Source: Aliidiomarina celeris
GTDB taxonomy: Bacteria > Pseudomonadota > Gammaproteobacteria > Enterobacterales > Alteromonadaceae
Assembly (NCBI RefSeq): GCF_003316875.1
Contig: NZ_QMIL01000008.1
Span: 57,361-121,360 of the forward strand
Reading direction: 5' to 3'
Length of the DNA stretch: 64,000 bases
In this document: in pieces, positions 19,383-28,489 of the stretch
Position numbering within the stretch: the first letter of the stretch is position 1
Layout of the letters: every line of letters starts with the position of its first letter
Translations under genes and position numbers: made by a program
The notes under the pieces: generated by a model
The model's input: the letters and a program-made list of their open reading frames with translations, nothing else
What the model was told of the DNA's origin: nothing
Databases searched by the model: none

Positions 19383-21589
19383 TGCAATTTCGTGATATGC
19401 GCCATCAACTCGAGGCCAACGAGCAACGTTTAACCAACTGGCTCGAGCAGGCGCGTGAGCGCTTTTTCCACAATTTAACCCTGTTACAACTGCAGGTGCC
19501 TGAGCTTGCACAACAACTTCGTGCGCATAAGTGGCAGGAACAAACCCTCTGTTGTGATCGCACGGGTGTAGGAAACTTACTTGAACACGAAAGCCTAAAA
19601 ATGCGCTGGCCGCCCCAGCCGTTTCGCCAGCGCTATACCCTTGTTGATCAGAAACCTCAGTATGCGCTTGTGGCCGCTACCCTTGCCGACGATGGCGAGC
19701 AGTTAATAAGGGCGCTTGATGAATTACAAACCAGCGCAGTATTACTTTATGTTGAGCAGCTCGACACCTTAGTGGCCAGTTTCCATTGCTGCGACTGGAC
19801 CTCGATAATGCAAAAAACACAGTTGCTTTTTCAAGTTGGAGTAAGCCAAACCCAGTTTGCTGCCGATCGCGATATTTTGCAGGAACATGGCATTCGCACC
19901 TTTCCGTTTACGGAATTAGCACACACGCCTGTCGAACACAGTAACGCCGGTGAACACGGTTGGCATTTTCAGCAAGCCATGCAGTATTGCCACGACAGCG
20001 CCCCCACGTTGCGGCCGCAAACCCATAAGTTTAAAAACCAACGCGAGTTTGTACTGCAAAACCAACTGATTGAGCACATTCGAACAGCACCGCTCACACT
20101 TGAGGGGGTTTGTAATCTGCTACTCTGTGGTGCCCACCCCGGCGTGTTACAAGCGGTTTATGAGCTCCCCAAACTGCAGCGCATTATTTGGCTCCATAGT
20201 GAGCAGCCATTTCCTGAGCGGGAGCGTTTTGCGCAGCGCGGTGTTGAGGTTGTTGAGTGTACTGCCGACAGCAACCACTTACCCGACAAGCTGTTCGCCT
20301 GCTTGCAACAACTGCCGCCGGAAACTGCTTGGCAGCTTCGCCTCTACCAAGGTGAAGACAGCGCGAATGCGCGGCAAACCCGCATGCTTGTTGAATTGGA
20401 GCTGCGCTATTGGGTACAGCCCGCCATGGGTTTAGAGCGCACCTTGCAAACCATGTTTAATGCGGTAGTAGAGCCCCAACAATTTCTCACCCGACGCACG
20501 CAATGGCCGAGCTCGGAAAACAAGCGGTTGCCCGTGCTTGTGCTGGGTAATGGGCCGTCGTTGAACAAAGCTATTCAAGCGATTAAAGCGGGGCAAGCAA
20601 AGGGCTATATAATTGCCTCTTGCGGCAGCACGCTTACCACCTTACTCAACCACGACATACAACCGCATGTGCACCTCGAGCTCGAACTCAGCGCTTGGCA
20701 TATTCGCCGGCTTACGCCAGAGCAACTGCGCGACACCACGCTGTTAGCGCCTGCCGGTTTTAACCACGAAGAGCGCGCTCAGTTTGGCGCCGCGATGAGT
20801 TTTATGCTGTCGGGCCACACGGTAGACGAACTGCTGCCAGGCTTTCCCGACGACACCATTCGCATTGAGCATGCGTTTCCAACCGTACTCAACCTTGCTA
20901 TACCGCTGTTCGCCGAACTTGGCGCCAAAGAAATATGGCTTAGCGGTGTCGACTTTGCCTTTGCGTCTATTACCGAACACCACGCGCAAGGCTCTTACTA
21001 TGACCACCAAGACCCGAGCCATTACGCCAGAATAAGTGGCGAATTAATTCCGGTAACCGGTGTTCATGGCGACGCTCTACTCACCAAGCGTGAGTTTCAA
21101 CTCGCGGCGTTACAGGCCTCCCTTGCCATAGAGCGCGTGGGAGCAAAAGTATACCAATTGAGTGAAGGGCTCGATTTTGGTGGCCAGCCGGTTACCGAGC
21201 TAACCCCGCGCAATAGCGACATTCCAGCAATACTGTTTAATCGCTGCAGCCAAGCACAGTTAGGCTGGAAGAAATTACCAGTGCAGTTAAATGTAGCGGC
21301 GGTATTTTCGCCTTGGTTGGAAAGCACGGGTTTACCAAGCACTGGATTACCAAGGAAGCAAGAACTACACACGCTATTGAACCACCCGCGTTATCAGGCT
21401 CGCGTGCAACGCAACCTGCACCAACCCATGCCACTTTGGGCCGAGCCGCTAAACCGCAACATTGCCGCCCTGCTGCTGCATTTAATCGAACAAGAACGGT
21501 TAACCGCAGACACCATGGAACAACTCAAAACCGAACTTACGGCGTTGTTGGCGGGCTTGCAGCCGTGGATTGCAAAGCTTTCACCATAA
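19382..21589 (+). CDS. Maf-type motility accessory factor (DUF115), flagellin glycosyltransferase candidate
   Basis: 735 residues. The central DUF115/MptE-like domain has VLVLGNGPSLNKAIQAI (GNGPS at 389-393), ASCGSTLTTLLNHDIQPHVH and ELGAKEIWLSGVDFAF. An N-terminal region of about 370 residues and a C-terminal helical part flank it. In Campylobacter, Helicobacter and Aeromonas, Maf proteins transfer pseudaminic-acid-type sugars to flagellin; that role is inferred here from family and context. Its ATG overlaps the stop of the PseC paralogue (TAATG), so the two are probably coupled. Its last 53 bp overlap the end of the convergent second Maf gene. Confidence 0.85.
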   Translation: MQFRDMRHQLEANEQRLTNWLEQARERFFHNLTLLQLQVPELAQQLRAHKWQEQTLCCDRTGVGNLLEHESLKMRWPPQPFRQRYTLVDQKPQYALVAATLADDGEQLIRALDELQTSAVLLYVEQLDTLVASFHCCDWTSIMQKTQLLFQVGVSQTQFAADRDILQEHGIRTFPFTELAHTPVEHSNAGEHGWHFQQAMQYCHDSAPTLRPQTHKFKNQREFVLQNQLIEHIRTAPLTLEGVCNLLLCGAHPGVLQAVYELPKLQRIIWLHSEQPFPERERFAQRGVEVVECTADSNHLPDKLFACLQQLPPETAWQLRLYQGEDSANARQTRMLVELELRYWVQPAMGLERTLQTMFNAVVEPQQFLTRRTQWPSSENKRLPVLVLGNGPSLNKAIQAIKAGQAKGYIIASCGSTLTTLLNHDIQPHVHLELELSAWHIRRLTPEQLRDTTLLAPAGFNHEERAQFGAAMSFMLSGHTVDELLPGFPDDTIRIEHAFPTVLNLAIPLFAELGAKEIWLSGVDFAFASITEHHAQGSYYDHQDPSHYARISGELIPVTGVHGDALLTKREFQLAALQASLAIERVGAKVYQLSEGLDFGGQPVTELTPRNSDIPAILFNRCSQAQLGWKKLPVQLNVAAVFSPWLESTGLPSTGLPRKQELHTLLNHPRYQARVQRNLHQPMPLWAEPLNRNIAALLLHLIEQERLTADTMEQLKTELTALLAGLQPWIAKLSP

Positions 21590-24419
21590 TTTGGTCGAAG
21601 CTTGTGCCTTGCTCAATCCATTGGTCGCGCGCTGTTTCTATATAGCTTTGCCATATTTCAGTGCCACGACGGAAATTCTCGAGTGAGGTTTCCTCATTAT
21701 CCGCAATGTAGAGCAAGCGAACCAACGCGGAACTCACAAAGTGCGCACTGGTATAAATTAAGTAAAACCACAGCGACTGCCCGCTTACAAAGAGCTCGGT
21801 AAGTAACGCTTTTTCTTGCGCGAGTCGTTCCATTGCCTCATTCCGCGAATGAACAGGAGTTTGCAACAACTGCAAGAAACGCTCGGCTTCCTCGCGAATA
21901 CGCTCTGCGTTGTTGAGCGCTTGCACCCGTTCCACCATAGGCTCAATGTGCTCACGGGTGAACAATGCCGCCCGAATGTCGGCCAGTACCGCCTCGCGTT
22001 GCAAGGGTGCGGCCGTTGGAATGTCTTCGAAACGGCAGGGCGTCGTGCCCTGAATAAAGGCCCCGTCGCTGGTGTTTTTAACCTGCGCCTGCTCTTCAAT
22101 GCGTAGCAGTTGGCTCATCACTCGCGACGACAAATGAAACTCGTACTTGGTCAACACCCAAGGCTGCAAGTTTCCGCGCACGGGAATACCGTCGCCAGCT
22201 GATTTTCGGTAGTTACTCCAACTTTTTTCCGTGGGCGACTTGTAATAAGCCGAGCGTTTCGAATGATGATGCTCGAAGTCTTTAAAGCCAAGATCCACCC
22301 CGGTCAGGTAAATATTGGTAAAGCCCATTTTTAACATGATCGAAAGCGCCATATTGCTCACCGTTGGGTAGCAATAGTCGAGCGTGGCGAATTGTTTGGC
22401 CACTTCCTTCGAGCGCAAGAAACACGACGTGCCCGACTCGCCCTTTTTAAACACCACCCAATGCTCGTTAAAGAGCGCGGCAGTGTCGGGATGAAAAGAG
22501 GTTAACGTGAGCGCGCGAACTTGCTTTAACCATGCCCGATCAGGCACCTGAGTGACCCAATGATAGGTGGCGCGGTTCTGTTCTACGTCGGTGTGAAAGT
22601 CGGGCGTAATGCCCGCTTCGTAAAGCGCTTTGAGCGTAGTGCCACAAGAAACAATAATAAATTCGTGCTCGCGCTCTTTTAACAGCTCAATAGTGGCGTC
22701 TAGAGACGGGCCATTGCCGACAATCATGACCGGTGTTTCGCGCAAAGCTTCGGGCACCACCGCATTTTTACGCAACGCCAACGCGCCCTTGCTGAAGTTT
22801 TCTAAGGAATGAGCCAAATAAAACCGCACATGGTCATAGTATTCGCAGAGCATTAAATAGCTTTGAAAGTCTCGTTTCAGTTGCTGAATATTCTGCTGCA
22901 TAGCCGGATAATGCATGGGAATATAAAAGTATGCACTCGCGGTTAAATAGCCGCCTTCAGAGTGAAACTGCGAAAACATGTCTTCGCTTAAATAGGTGCC
23001 GTCGTCGCCAATGTTGATATACCAGTGCATGCCTTTCTCGCGCTGCTGCGGCAAAATTTCATGCCACGGCACGGTAAACAGTGACCAATAGAAAAAGTCT
23101 GGGTTCGGCTCGTAAATATAAAGTGACTTCACATCATAGTGGTTAACCAACTGTTCGAGCTGATACCCGAGCCCCATACCAAACCAAATCACACTGCTTA
23201 AAACGTCGGGAATAAATTGGCCATCGCTTTCAAGCTCGTCGAACAAAGCACCAAACTGGCGTGCATGCTGAAAATGCACATACGACCACAACTTACCGCC
23301 AGTATAGCCGGCGAACATGTCATTGCGATTCGGCTCTTCACTGAATAACTGCACGCTTTGCGCTGCCAATTGACTGGGCTGAGCATGGTAAAGCGCACCT
23401 AAACGCAGCTCATGGTACAAGTTCAGCTCACCAGAAGCGTCGACAAAGGCTTGCCACTGCCGCGGTTTATAGTCTTTAAACTGTTGGTAAATATCCGGAA
23501 ATTGCTCGGCAAAAGCCGCTAGGTTTTTAGCTTTTAATTCCTTTGCTGCGTCAATTACAGTTTTCGCTTGCTCACGGCCAGCATTGCTTTGCACCCTTCC
23601 TGCTCGCGGCGGTAAGTATTGATTCACCGCCAGCTGCGGCTTCACTTCAACATTGCCTTCGAGCAGCTGCTGTAAACTAAAATCGGGACTGAGCACATAG
23701 TCGTATACCGCGTCCATCACCGGGTGGTGATAATGGCGGAGCACGAACACTTCGTCGCATTGAAACGCTTGGTGCAATTCCTTTAAATCGCTGCCAATAC
23801 CGGAAGCGTCTTGGCCTATTTGCAAAAACATACGCGTTCCGCGATCTTGCGCACCGAGCAATATCGCCTGCCAATTCGCGACCCGAACACTGGCGCGGAA
23901 AAAGTCGAGGTTAGGCTCATACACCACAATATTCTCTGGGCTGCACACTTTTAGTAAGGCTTCGAGCCCATGGCCTAGCCCCAAACCAAATAGAATGACC
24001 GTATGCGGTTTCGCCGGCAAAGGCTTCATGGGGAGAGCAGGCACATAACCGCCACTTTCCGGCATTTGGAACGAACGCAACAATGGCTGTGCCTTGGTGC
24101 GATTACCGCTAAGGTGAAACACCGGCGCTTGCCGCTGAAAATCAGCAATGTCTTGTTCGCTTTCGGCTTTCGGGTTTAGGTCGTAAATAACCTGGCCACT
24201 GCCCTTACTGGCAAGGTTAAAGTGCCCAAGTTTGTTGCAAAACAGACCAAATTCGTCGACTACGTTGTCGTCGAAGGCAGCGAGCAAGTTCGGCATCATG
24301 CTGGCAAACACCGCTTTGTTGGTTTGCCAAATATGAGTTAGACGTTCGCTTTGTTGGTTTTCAATGTGTTCTTGATCGGCTTTATTTTCGGCGAGATGAT
24401 ACTGAATTGTTTTTATCAT
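21537..24419 (-). CDS. Large Maf-type motility accessory factor (DUF115) with duplicated N-terminal module
   Basis: 960 residues. The DUF115 domain begins near residue 563 (TPVMIVGNGPSLDATIELL, then VSCGTTLKALYEAGITPDFH and TNIYLTGVDLGFKDFEHH). Before it, two related modules are visible: VILFGLGLGHGLEALL...IVVYEPNLDFF (about 141-175) and SVIWFGMGLGYQLEQL...LYIYEPNPDFF (about 409-445), an internal duplication. It starts 2 bp after the fliT-like gene, so it is co-directional and probably co-transcribed with flaG-fliD-fliS-fliT, linking glycosylation to filament export. It differs strongly in length from the plus-strand Maf. Confidence 0.85.
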   Translation of the reverse strand: MIKTIQYHLAENKADQEHIENQQSERLTHIWQTNKAVFASMMPNLLAAFDDNVVDEFGLFCNKLGHFNLASKGSGQVIYDLNPKAESEQDIADFQRQAPVFHLSGNRTKAQPLLRSFQMPESGGYVPALPMKPLPAKPHTVILFGLGLGHGLEALLKVCSPENIVVYEPNLDFFRASVRVANWQAILLGAQDRGTRMFLQIGQDASGIGSDLKELHQAFQCDEVFVLRHYHHPVMDAVYDYVLSPDFSLQQLLEGNVEVKPQLAVNQYLPPRAGRVQSNAGREQAKTVIDAAKELKAKNLAAFAEQFPDIYQQFKDYKPRQWQAFVDASGELNLYHELRLGALYHAQPSQLAAQSVQLFSEEPNRNDMFAGYTGGKLWSYVHFQHARQFGALFDELESDGQFIPDVLSSVIWFGMGLGYQLEQLVNHYDVKSLYIYEPNPDFFYWSLFTVPWHEILPQQREKGMHWYINIGDDGTYLSEDMFSQFHSEGGYLTASAYFYIPMHYPAMQQNIQQLKRDFQSYLMLCEYYDHVRFYLAHSLENFSKGALALRKNAVVPEALRETPVMIVGNGPSLDATIELLKEREHEFIIVSCGTTLKALYEAGITPDFHTDVEQNRATYHWVTQVPDRAWLKQVRALTLTSFHPDTAALFNEHWVVFKKGESGTSCFLRSKEVAKQFATLDYCYPTVSNMALSIMLKMGFTNIYLTGVDLGFKDFEHHHSKRSAYYKSPTEKSWSNYRKSAGDGIPVRGNLQPWVLTKYEFHLSSRVMSQLLRIEEQAQVKNTSDGAFIQGTTPCRFEDIPTAAPLQREAVLADIRAALFTREHIEPMVERVQALNNAERIREEAERFLQLLQTPVHSRNEAMERLAQEKALLTELFVSGQSLWFYLIYTSAHFVSSALVRLLYIADNEETSLENFRRGTEIWQSYIETARDQWIEQGTSFDQIMVKALQSTAASPPTTP

Positions 24420-24421
24420 TA

Positions 24422-24742
24422 TTAATATTGCTTTTTCGCTTTGCGCCCTTGCGCAAGATTCAATAAACGCCCGCGCGTTGCGTCTCGCTCTTTTTCTGCA
24501 CGAGCAGTCCAGTCACTTAATCGCGCTTGCGTGATCTTTAACTCTGCGCGCAGTGCGTCGCTCGGTGGGGTGTCGCCAAGATCAGCAAAGAGGCGTTGCA
24601 GCCCCTTTTGGTGAAGAAGTACCGTGTCGTTGGTATTTTCCAACGGATCTTCGGCGTTGGTTAAGGCGGCTTCAATTTCCGCTTCTAAGCGCCTGAGTTC
24701 CGCAATTTGTTGCTGCCAAGGTTCGGCAATAGGCTCGCTCAT
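24422..24742 (-). CDS. fliT: FliT-like flagellar chaperone
   Basis: 106 residues from the ATG at 24742, which overlaps the fliS stop as ATGA. The protein is charged and helical throughout (QQIAELRRLEAEIEAAL, then LRAELKITQARLSDWTARAE) and has no obvious catalytic motif. Position directly after fliS and fliD is the usual place of fliT, which in enterics chaperones the cap protein FliD. Sequence alone supports only a small coiled-coil chaperone, so the name rests mainly on context. Confidence 0.65.
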   Translation of the reverse strand: MSEPIAEPWQQQIAELRRLEAEIEAALTNAEDPLENTNDTVLLHQKGLQRLFADLGDTPPSDALRAELKITQARLSDWTARAEKERDATRGRLLNLAQGRKAKKQY

Positions 24743-25170
24743 CGGCCCACCGCTTTGCGTGCTTCTTGCATACGTAAACCTTCGTCGCGGGCTTGCGGCG
24801 GAATAGCGTCCCAACCCTCTTTAATTTGACGAATCACATACATAGCGCGTTCAACTTTTTCCACGTCGTTATCCAGGCTTACGTCGGTAAGCTGGTCCAT
24901 TACAAAGGAATACAAGTCGTATAAATTATTGGTTACGTCGGCCTGCACGTCCATGTCTAACGAGCCTTGTAAAGCCGACACAATGGCCACCGACTTGGTA
25001 AGGTTCTTCGACTTGTTTTCATAGTCTTTGCGCTCAATGGCACCCTTGGCAATGGCCATTTTGTCGAGCGCCCCTTGCAACAACATTTGGATCACACGGT
25101 AAGGGTCGGCCGTGGCCGCTTGATTGGTTACACCTACCGTTTGATATGCCTTAAGTCCTTTATTGTACAT
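24739..25170 (-). CDS. fliS: Flagellin export chaperone FliS
   Basis: 143 residues with the FliS pattern: GLKAYQTVGVTNQAATADPYRVIQMLLQGAL at the start, a central helix bundle with NLYDLYSFVMDQLTDVSLDN, and a C-terminal VRQIKEGWDAI-type helix. It binds the C-terminal end of flagellin in the cytoplasm, prevents premature polymerisation and delivers it to FlhA. It lies 65 bp after fliD, near the four flagellin genes it serves. Confidence 0.95.
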   Translation of the reverse strand: MYNKGLKAYQTVGVTNQAATADPYRVIQMLLQGALDKMAIAKGAIERKDYENKSKNLTKSVAIVSALQGSLDMDVQADVTNNLYDLYSFVMDQLTDVSLDNDVEKVERAMYVIRQIKEGWDAIPPQARDEGLRMQEARKAVGR

Positions 25171-25235
25171 GGGGCACCTCTATTACTTGCCTAATTCATG
25201 GTATGAAAGCGAATCAATGGTTCAAAAAAAGGGGA

Positions 25236-26669
25236 TTAACCCATGCCCATTTGGGCAAACATCATATTCGCACTGCTTTGCATATTCGCAATCATTTTGT
25301 CGAGCCCGGCAAAACGACTACGTTGAATTTGTTCATACGACTCAATATAACGGTCGAACATTTCCCGCTCGTCGCGCAATCCCTGTTGCTGTATCTCTAC
25401 CGCTTGCGTGCGCGCTTGCAACAAGCCACCCGCTTGCCCGTATTGCTCAACTAATTTTTCAAGCTGAGTACCGACTCCATTCGGGCCAGCGAACAACGAA
25501 CTAATATCGCCGAAGTTTTCGTCTAACGCACGGTCTAAACGCTCTTTACCTGTGCCTTGGCTACCAAAACTTTCGCTACTAAATTCCAGCTTGCCGTTGC
25601 TGTCGAAGGTCAACCCCAACTGGAATAAGTTGTTCAGCTCACCATCACCTGAGCTGCCGGAAACGGCTGCTGAAAAGCTTCCCTGAATAGACCGCACCAG
25701 TGAATCGCCAATGAGCGCACCGCTTTTATTTTCGCCGTCTTCACCCGGTGGGCGATAACGTGTTTCTGTGTTAATGCGGTCAATCAGCTTGTTGTAAGCA
25801 GTTACAAAGCCTTCAATAGCGCTTTTTACGCCTGTTTTATCGAAGTCGACACTGGCCTTAATTGGCTTGTCCTCTTCGGTAAGGCGTTCTACCGTAATCG
25901 CAGTACCCGCAATTACGTTTTCAAATCGGTTGGTATCGCTGTAGGCCATAATGCCGTCGATACTAATGCGCGCGTCTTTTGCGGCATCTTCTGCACGCAC
26001 CGTCATACCCGCTGGGTCTGGGCCGGTTGCCACGGTCGACACGCGATCAAGCTCTGCGTTATCGTTACTGACTTCCAATTCCTTGGCCGCGCCTGTTACC
26101 GAAGAGGTAAACACCAAACGGGTTTCAGGGTTTGCTCCACCGGTATTAATAATACTGGCCGCAACGCCAAAGTTTTCTTTGGAATTATTCACCGCAGCCG
26201 CTATGTCGGCGAGCGATGCATTTTCTTTAATGGCAAGGGTAAAACTTTCCTCGCCGTCCGCCGTAGCGAAGGTTAAATTACTGGCACTGGTGGTAATGGT
26301 TTCGTCGGCACTACTAAAAGCGCCGGATTGGGCTCGCGTACCACGAGCCAAATCCAACACTTCGATATTGTAGTTGCCGCGAGCGGCGGAGCGAGACGAC
26401 TCCATGGTAAAAAATGGATTGTCTTCATCAGGGTTTTCGACTTTGGCGGCACGCCCTTGCATACGGTCTGCGTCTGACAAAGTGCGCAGTGGATCGCGCA
26501 ACTCGTTCATTGCCGAACGTAAATTACCCAAGGCTGAAATTTGCACCTTGGTCGCGTCTTCACGCTTCTTCAATGCAATTTCACGTGGCGCACGTTCCGC
26601 CTGCACTAACTGCGCGACTAAGTCGTCAAGTGCCAGCCCAGAACCAATGCCTAATGATGAAATACCCAT
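25236..26669 (-). CDS. fliD: Flagellar filament cap protein FliD
   Basis: 477 residues, typical length for polar-flagellum FliD. The N-terminal coiled region begins ISSLGIGSGLALDDLVAQLV, the central part is the cap plate with variable domains, and the C-terminal helix (about 405-470) has heptads ending in LDKMIANMQ. It folds incoming flagellin at the growing tip. GGGGTGGAAC lies just before the ATG. The gene is between flaG and fliS. Confidence 0.95.
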   Translation of the reverse strand: MGISSLGIGSGLALDDLVAQLVQAERAPREIALKKREDATKVQISALGNLRSAMNELRDPLRTLSDADRMQGRAAKVENPDEDNPFFTMESSRSAARGNYNIEVLDLARGTRAQSGAFSSADETITTSASNLTFATADGEESFTLAIKENASLADIAAAVNNSKENFGVAASIINTGGANPETRLVFTSSVTGAAKELEVSNDNAELDRVSTVATGPDPAGMTVRAEDAAKDARISIDGIMAYSDTNRFENVIAGTAITVERLTEEDKPIKASVDFDKTGVKSAIEGFVTAYNKLIDRINTETRYRPPGEDGENKSGALIGDSLVRSIQGSFSAAVSGSSGDGELNNLFQLGLTFDSNGKLEFSSESFGSQGTGKERLDRALDENFGDISSLFAGPNGVGTQLEKLVEQYGQAGGLLQARTQAVEIQQQGLRDEREMFDRYIESYEQIQRSRFAGLDKMIANMQSSANMMFAQMGMG

Positions 26670-26685
26670 GTTCCACCCCTTTTAT

Positions 26686-27111
26686 TTAGATTTTACTGTC
26701 GATGAGCACACCTACAGCTCCGTCTAAAGTACTTCCCGCTTCACGCATACGAGCAATCAGCTTTAATACATCTTCACTTGGAATTTGACGAATTACGTCG
26801 CCCGATTCCTGATCCAACACTGAAATGACCGTCCGATTCGTGTCTTCGTCGATTTGGAATTGCAGCTGGCGACCTCGGGCCTCCAACAGCTCATTCATAT
26901 TATCGACCGCAGACTCAATTTCTTTAGGTTCAACCGTTTCGGATTCTGCCACGGCACGCACCGGTTGTGCGGCTTCAGCAAGTGTATTCGCCTTTTGCTC
27001 CGTTTGATTTCCCGCCAGCACGCTGGGCGCTCCAGAAGGCTCGGCCCGCTCGGAAGCCGCCCGTGCACTCTGAAACCCCATTTCTACTTTTGTGGTCGTT
27101 TCAATACTCAT
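26686..27111 (-). CDS. flaG: FlaG family protein
   Basis: 141 residues. The N-terminal half is low-complexity; the C-terminal half is the FlaG domain (LQFQIDEDTNRTVISVLD followed by GDVIRQIPSEDVLKL). FlaG is linked to filament length control in Vibrio, Pseudomonas and Campylobacter, but its mechanism is not settled. It lies 16 bp before fliD and downstream of the first flagellin gene on the same strand. A modest hairpin at 27133-27147 lies between them. Confidence 0.92.
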   Translation of the reverse strand: MSIETTTKVEMGFQSARAASERAEPSGAPSVLAGNQTEQKANTLAEAAQPVRAVAESETVEPKEIESAVDNMNELLEARGRQLQFQIDEDTNRTVISVLDQESGDVIRQIPSEDVLKLIARMREAGSTLDGAVGVLIDSKI

Positions 27112-27235
27112 ATTGACCTCCCAAACTAAGCATGTGCTGGCAGCACACTTGGCTTATTATTTGAACACATTATGTGTAGGTTTATAGCACATTTACGTGC
27201 CCGTAATAAGCCTAAGTGTAGCTGCTTCGCGTCAA

Positions 27236-28057
27236 TTAGCCTAGTAGCGACAACGCTGCTTGAGGGCGCTGATTCGCCTGGCTCAAGATAGCCGTTGAAG
27301 CCTGCTGAATGATCTGATTACGGGTTAGGTTTGCCGTTTCTTGCGCAAAGTCTGTATCCATAATCCGCGAACGCGCGCCTGATACGTTTTCTGAGATGTT
27401 GCTCAGGTTACGAATAGTGGCTTGGAAGCGGTTCTGAATCGCACCAAGGTCTGCACGCGCACCACCAATCAGTGAAATAGCGTTGTCGATTGAGTCTAAC
27501 GCAGTACCTGCTGCTTCTGAGGTAGAAACACTCAAGTCTTTAATGCTCAAGCCGTTTGAATCAAACGCCTGCTTGGTTAAGTTAATTGAAATGTTCTGAT
27601 CCGCGTTCGCGCCTACCAAAAACTTCTCGTCGAATTTTTGATCGAGCAGGTTTTTACCCGCGAACTGCGTGGTTGAAGCAATACGGTTGATCTCTGTTTT
27701 GAGCGCCGATACTTCTTTTTGCAACGCCGCACGGTCGGTGCTTGAGTTAATACCGTTTTGCGACTGAACCGCGAGTTGACGAATACGCTGCAGTGCAGTG
27801 GTTACTTCTTGCAAAGCGCCTTCTGCAGTTTGCGCAACAGAAATACCGTCTTGGGCGTTACGAACCGCTTGGTTCAAACCCATAATCTGTGACGTCATAC
27901 GGTTAGTGATTTGCAGACCTGCAGCATCGTCAGCAGCGCTGTTAATGCGGAAGCCCGAAGATAAACGCTCGAACGAAGTACCTAATTGGTTGCTTACGTT
28001 GCCGAGGTTACGTTGTGCATTCAAAGATGACACGTTGGTGTTTACATAAAGTGACAT
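27236..28057 (-). CDS. Flagellin (copy 1, next to flaG)
   Basis: 273 residues from the ATG at 28057 (AAAGGAG 6 nt upstream). It begins MSLYVNTNVSSLNAQRNLGN and ends ANQRPQAALSLLG. The conserved N- and C-terminal D0/D1 helices are complete (LSSGFRINSAADDAAGLQI; MDTDFAQETANLTRNQIIQQ). The surface domain is reduced to about 60 residues, so the protein is short compared with enteric flagellin. It has a sigma28 promoter about 90 bp upstream. Its ribosome-binding site GAAAGGAG is complementary to the loop of the candidate small RNA encoded divergently at 28361. Confidence 0.97.
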   Translation of the reverse strand: MSLYVNTNVSSLNAQRNLGNVSNQLGTSFERLSSGFRINSAADDAAGLQITNRMTSQIMGLNQAVRNAQDGISVAQTAEGALQEVTTALQRIRQLAVQSQNGINSSTDRAALQKEVSALKTEINRIASTTQFAGKNLLDQKFDEKFLVGANADQNISINLTKQAFDSNGLSIKDLSVSTSEAAGTALDSIDNAISLIGGARADLGAIQNRFQATIRNLSNISENVSGARSRIMDTDFAQETANLTRNQIIQQASTAILSQANQRPQAALSLLG

Positions 28058-28145
28058 AAATGTCTCCTTTCGCAAGCAAAGCTTGCTGCCGTTTAAAATT
28101 AACCTAAGTTCAACCAATAAACTTAGATTTCCCCTACATCCGAAA

Positions 28146-28172
28146 TTATCGGCAGCGGCAAAGAAGACTTGA
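28146..28172 (-). promoter_or_regulatory. Sigma28 promoter of flagellin copy 1
   Basis: Minus strand: TCAAGTCT (28172-28165), 11-bp spacer, GCCGATAA (28153-28146). The -10 half is a perfect match to the FliA consensus and the spacing is standard. Confidence 0.85.
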
Positions 28173-28333
28173 GGAATTTTTTTGCCATTTCGGCAATTTT
28201 TTTCCGCTTTTTTACGTCAAGCTTTAAAAAACAAGGGCTGCAGCGGTGTGAAATTTATCAACAAAGTGAGCAAAACGCGCTAAACTGGCTGCTATTGAGG
28301 TTGTTGTAAAGATTTTTTATCGCGCTTAAATAG

Positions 28334-28350
28334 TTGGCACGAGATCTGCT
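28334..28350 (+). promoter_or_regulatory. Sigma54 promoter with no protein gene downstream
   Basis: TTGGCACGAGATCTGCT: GG at 28336-28337 and GC at 28348-28349 with exactly 10 nt between, close to the consensus TGGCACG-N4-TTGC. The start would fall near 28361. It points away from flagellin copy 1 into a region without a credible coding sequence. Confidence 0.75.
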
Positions 28351-28360
28351 TTATAGATAT

Positions 28361-28475
28361 CAGTAGACGCAAAACACCGCGTAACGACAAATTAATGACA
28401 CGTCTGTCTGCTGGCTGGCTCGGGTGCCCCCCTACAACCTCCTTTCTCGAGTCAGCCAGTTCTTTTCTCTCTTTC
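28361..28475 (+). ncRNA. Candidate sigma54-dependent small RNA in the flagellin cluster
   Basis: Seen: after the sigma54 site comes a leader of about 50 nt, then a 12-bp stem (28411-28422 with 28448-28459, all paired, one G-U). Its 25-nt loop holds GGTGCCCCCC and CCTCCTTTC. A pyrimidine tail TTCTTTTCTCTCTTT follows, so the hairpin looks like an intrinsic terminator. No start codon with a ribosome site gives a plausible protein. The loop block CTCCTTTC is the reverse complement of the flagellin copy 1 ribosome site, and TGCCCC matches the GGGGCA before copy 2. The stem's G-U pair favours plus-strand RNA. A related hairpin lies at 29745-29791. Small-RNA status and targets are inference. Confidence 0.5.
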
Positions 28476-28489
28476 CATTTACATTACGG

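Noticed and set aside
27133-27147. Hairpin TGTGCT-GGC-AGCACA between flagellin copy 1 and flaG as a terminator
   Set aside because: There is no T run after it on the minus strand; it may slow polymerase or protect mRNA, but termination is not supported.
27187-27202. Sigma54-like GGCAC...TGC site before flaG on the minus strand
   Set aside because: The GG and GC are 11 nt apart instead of 10, which sigma54 does not tolerate well.
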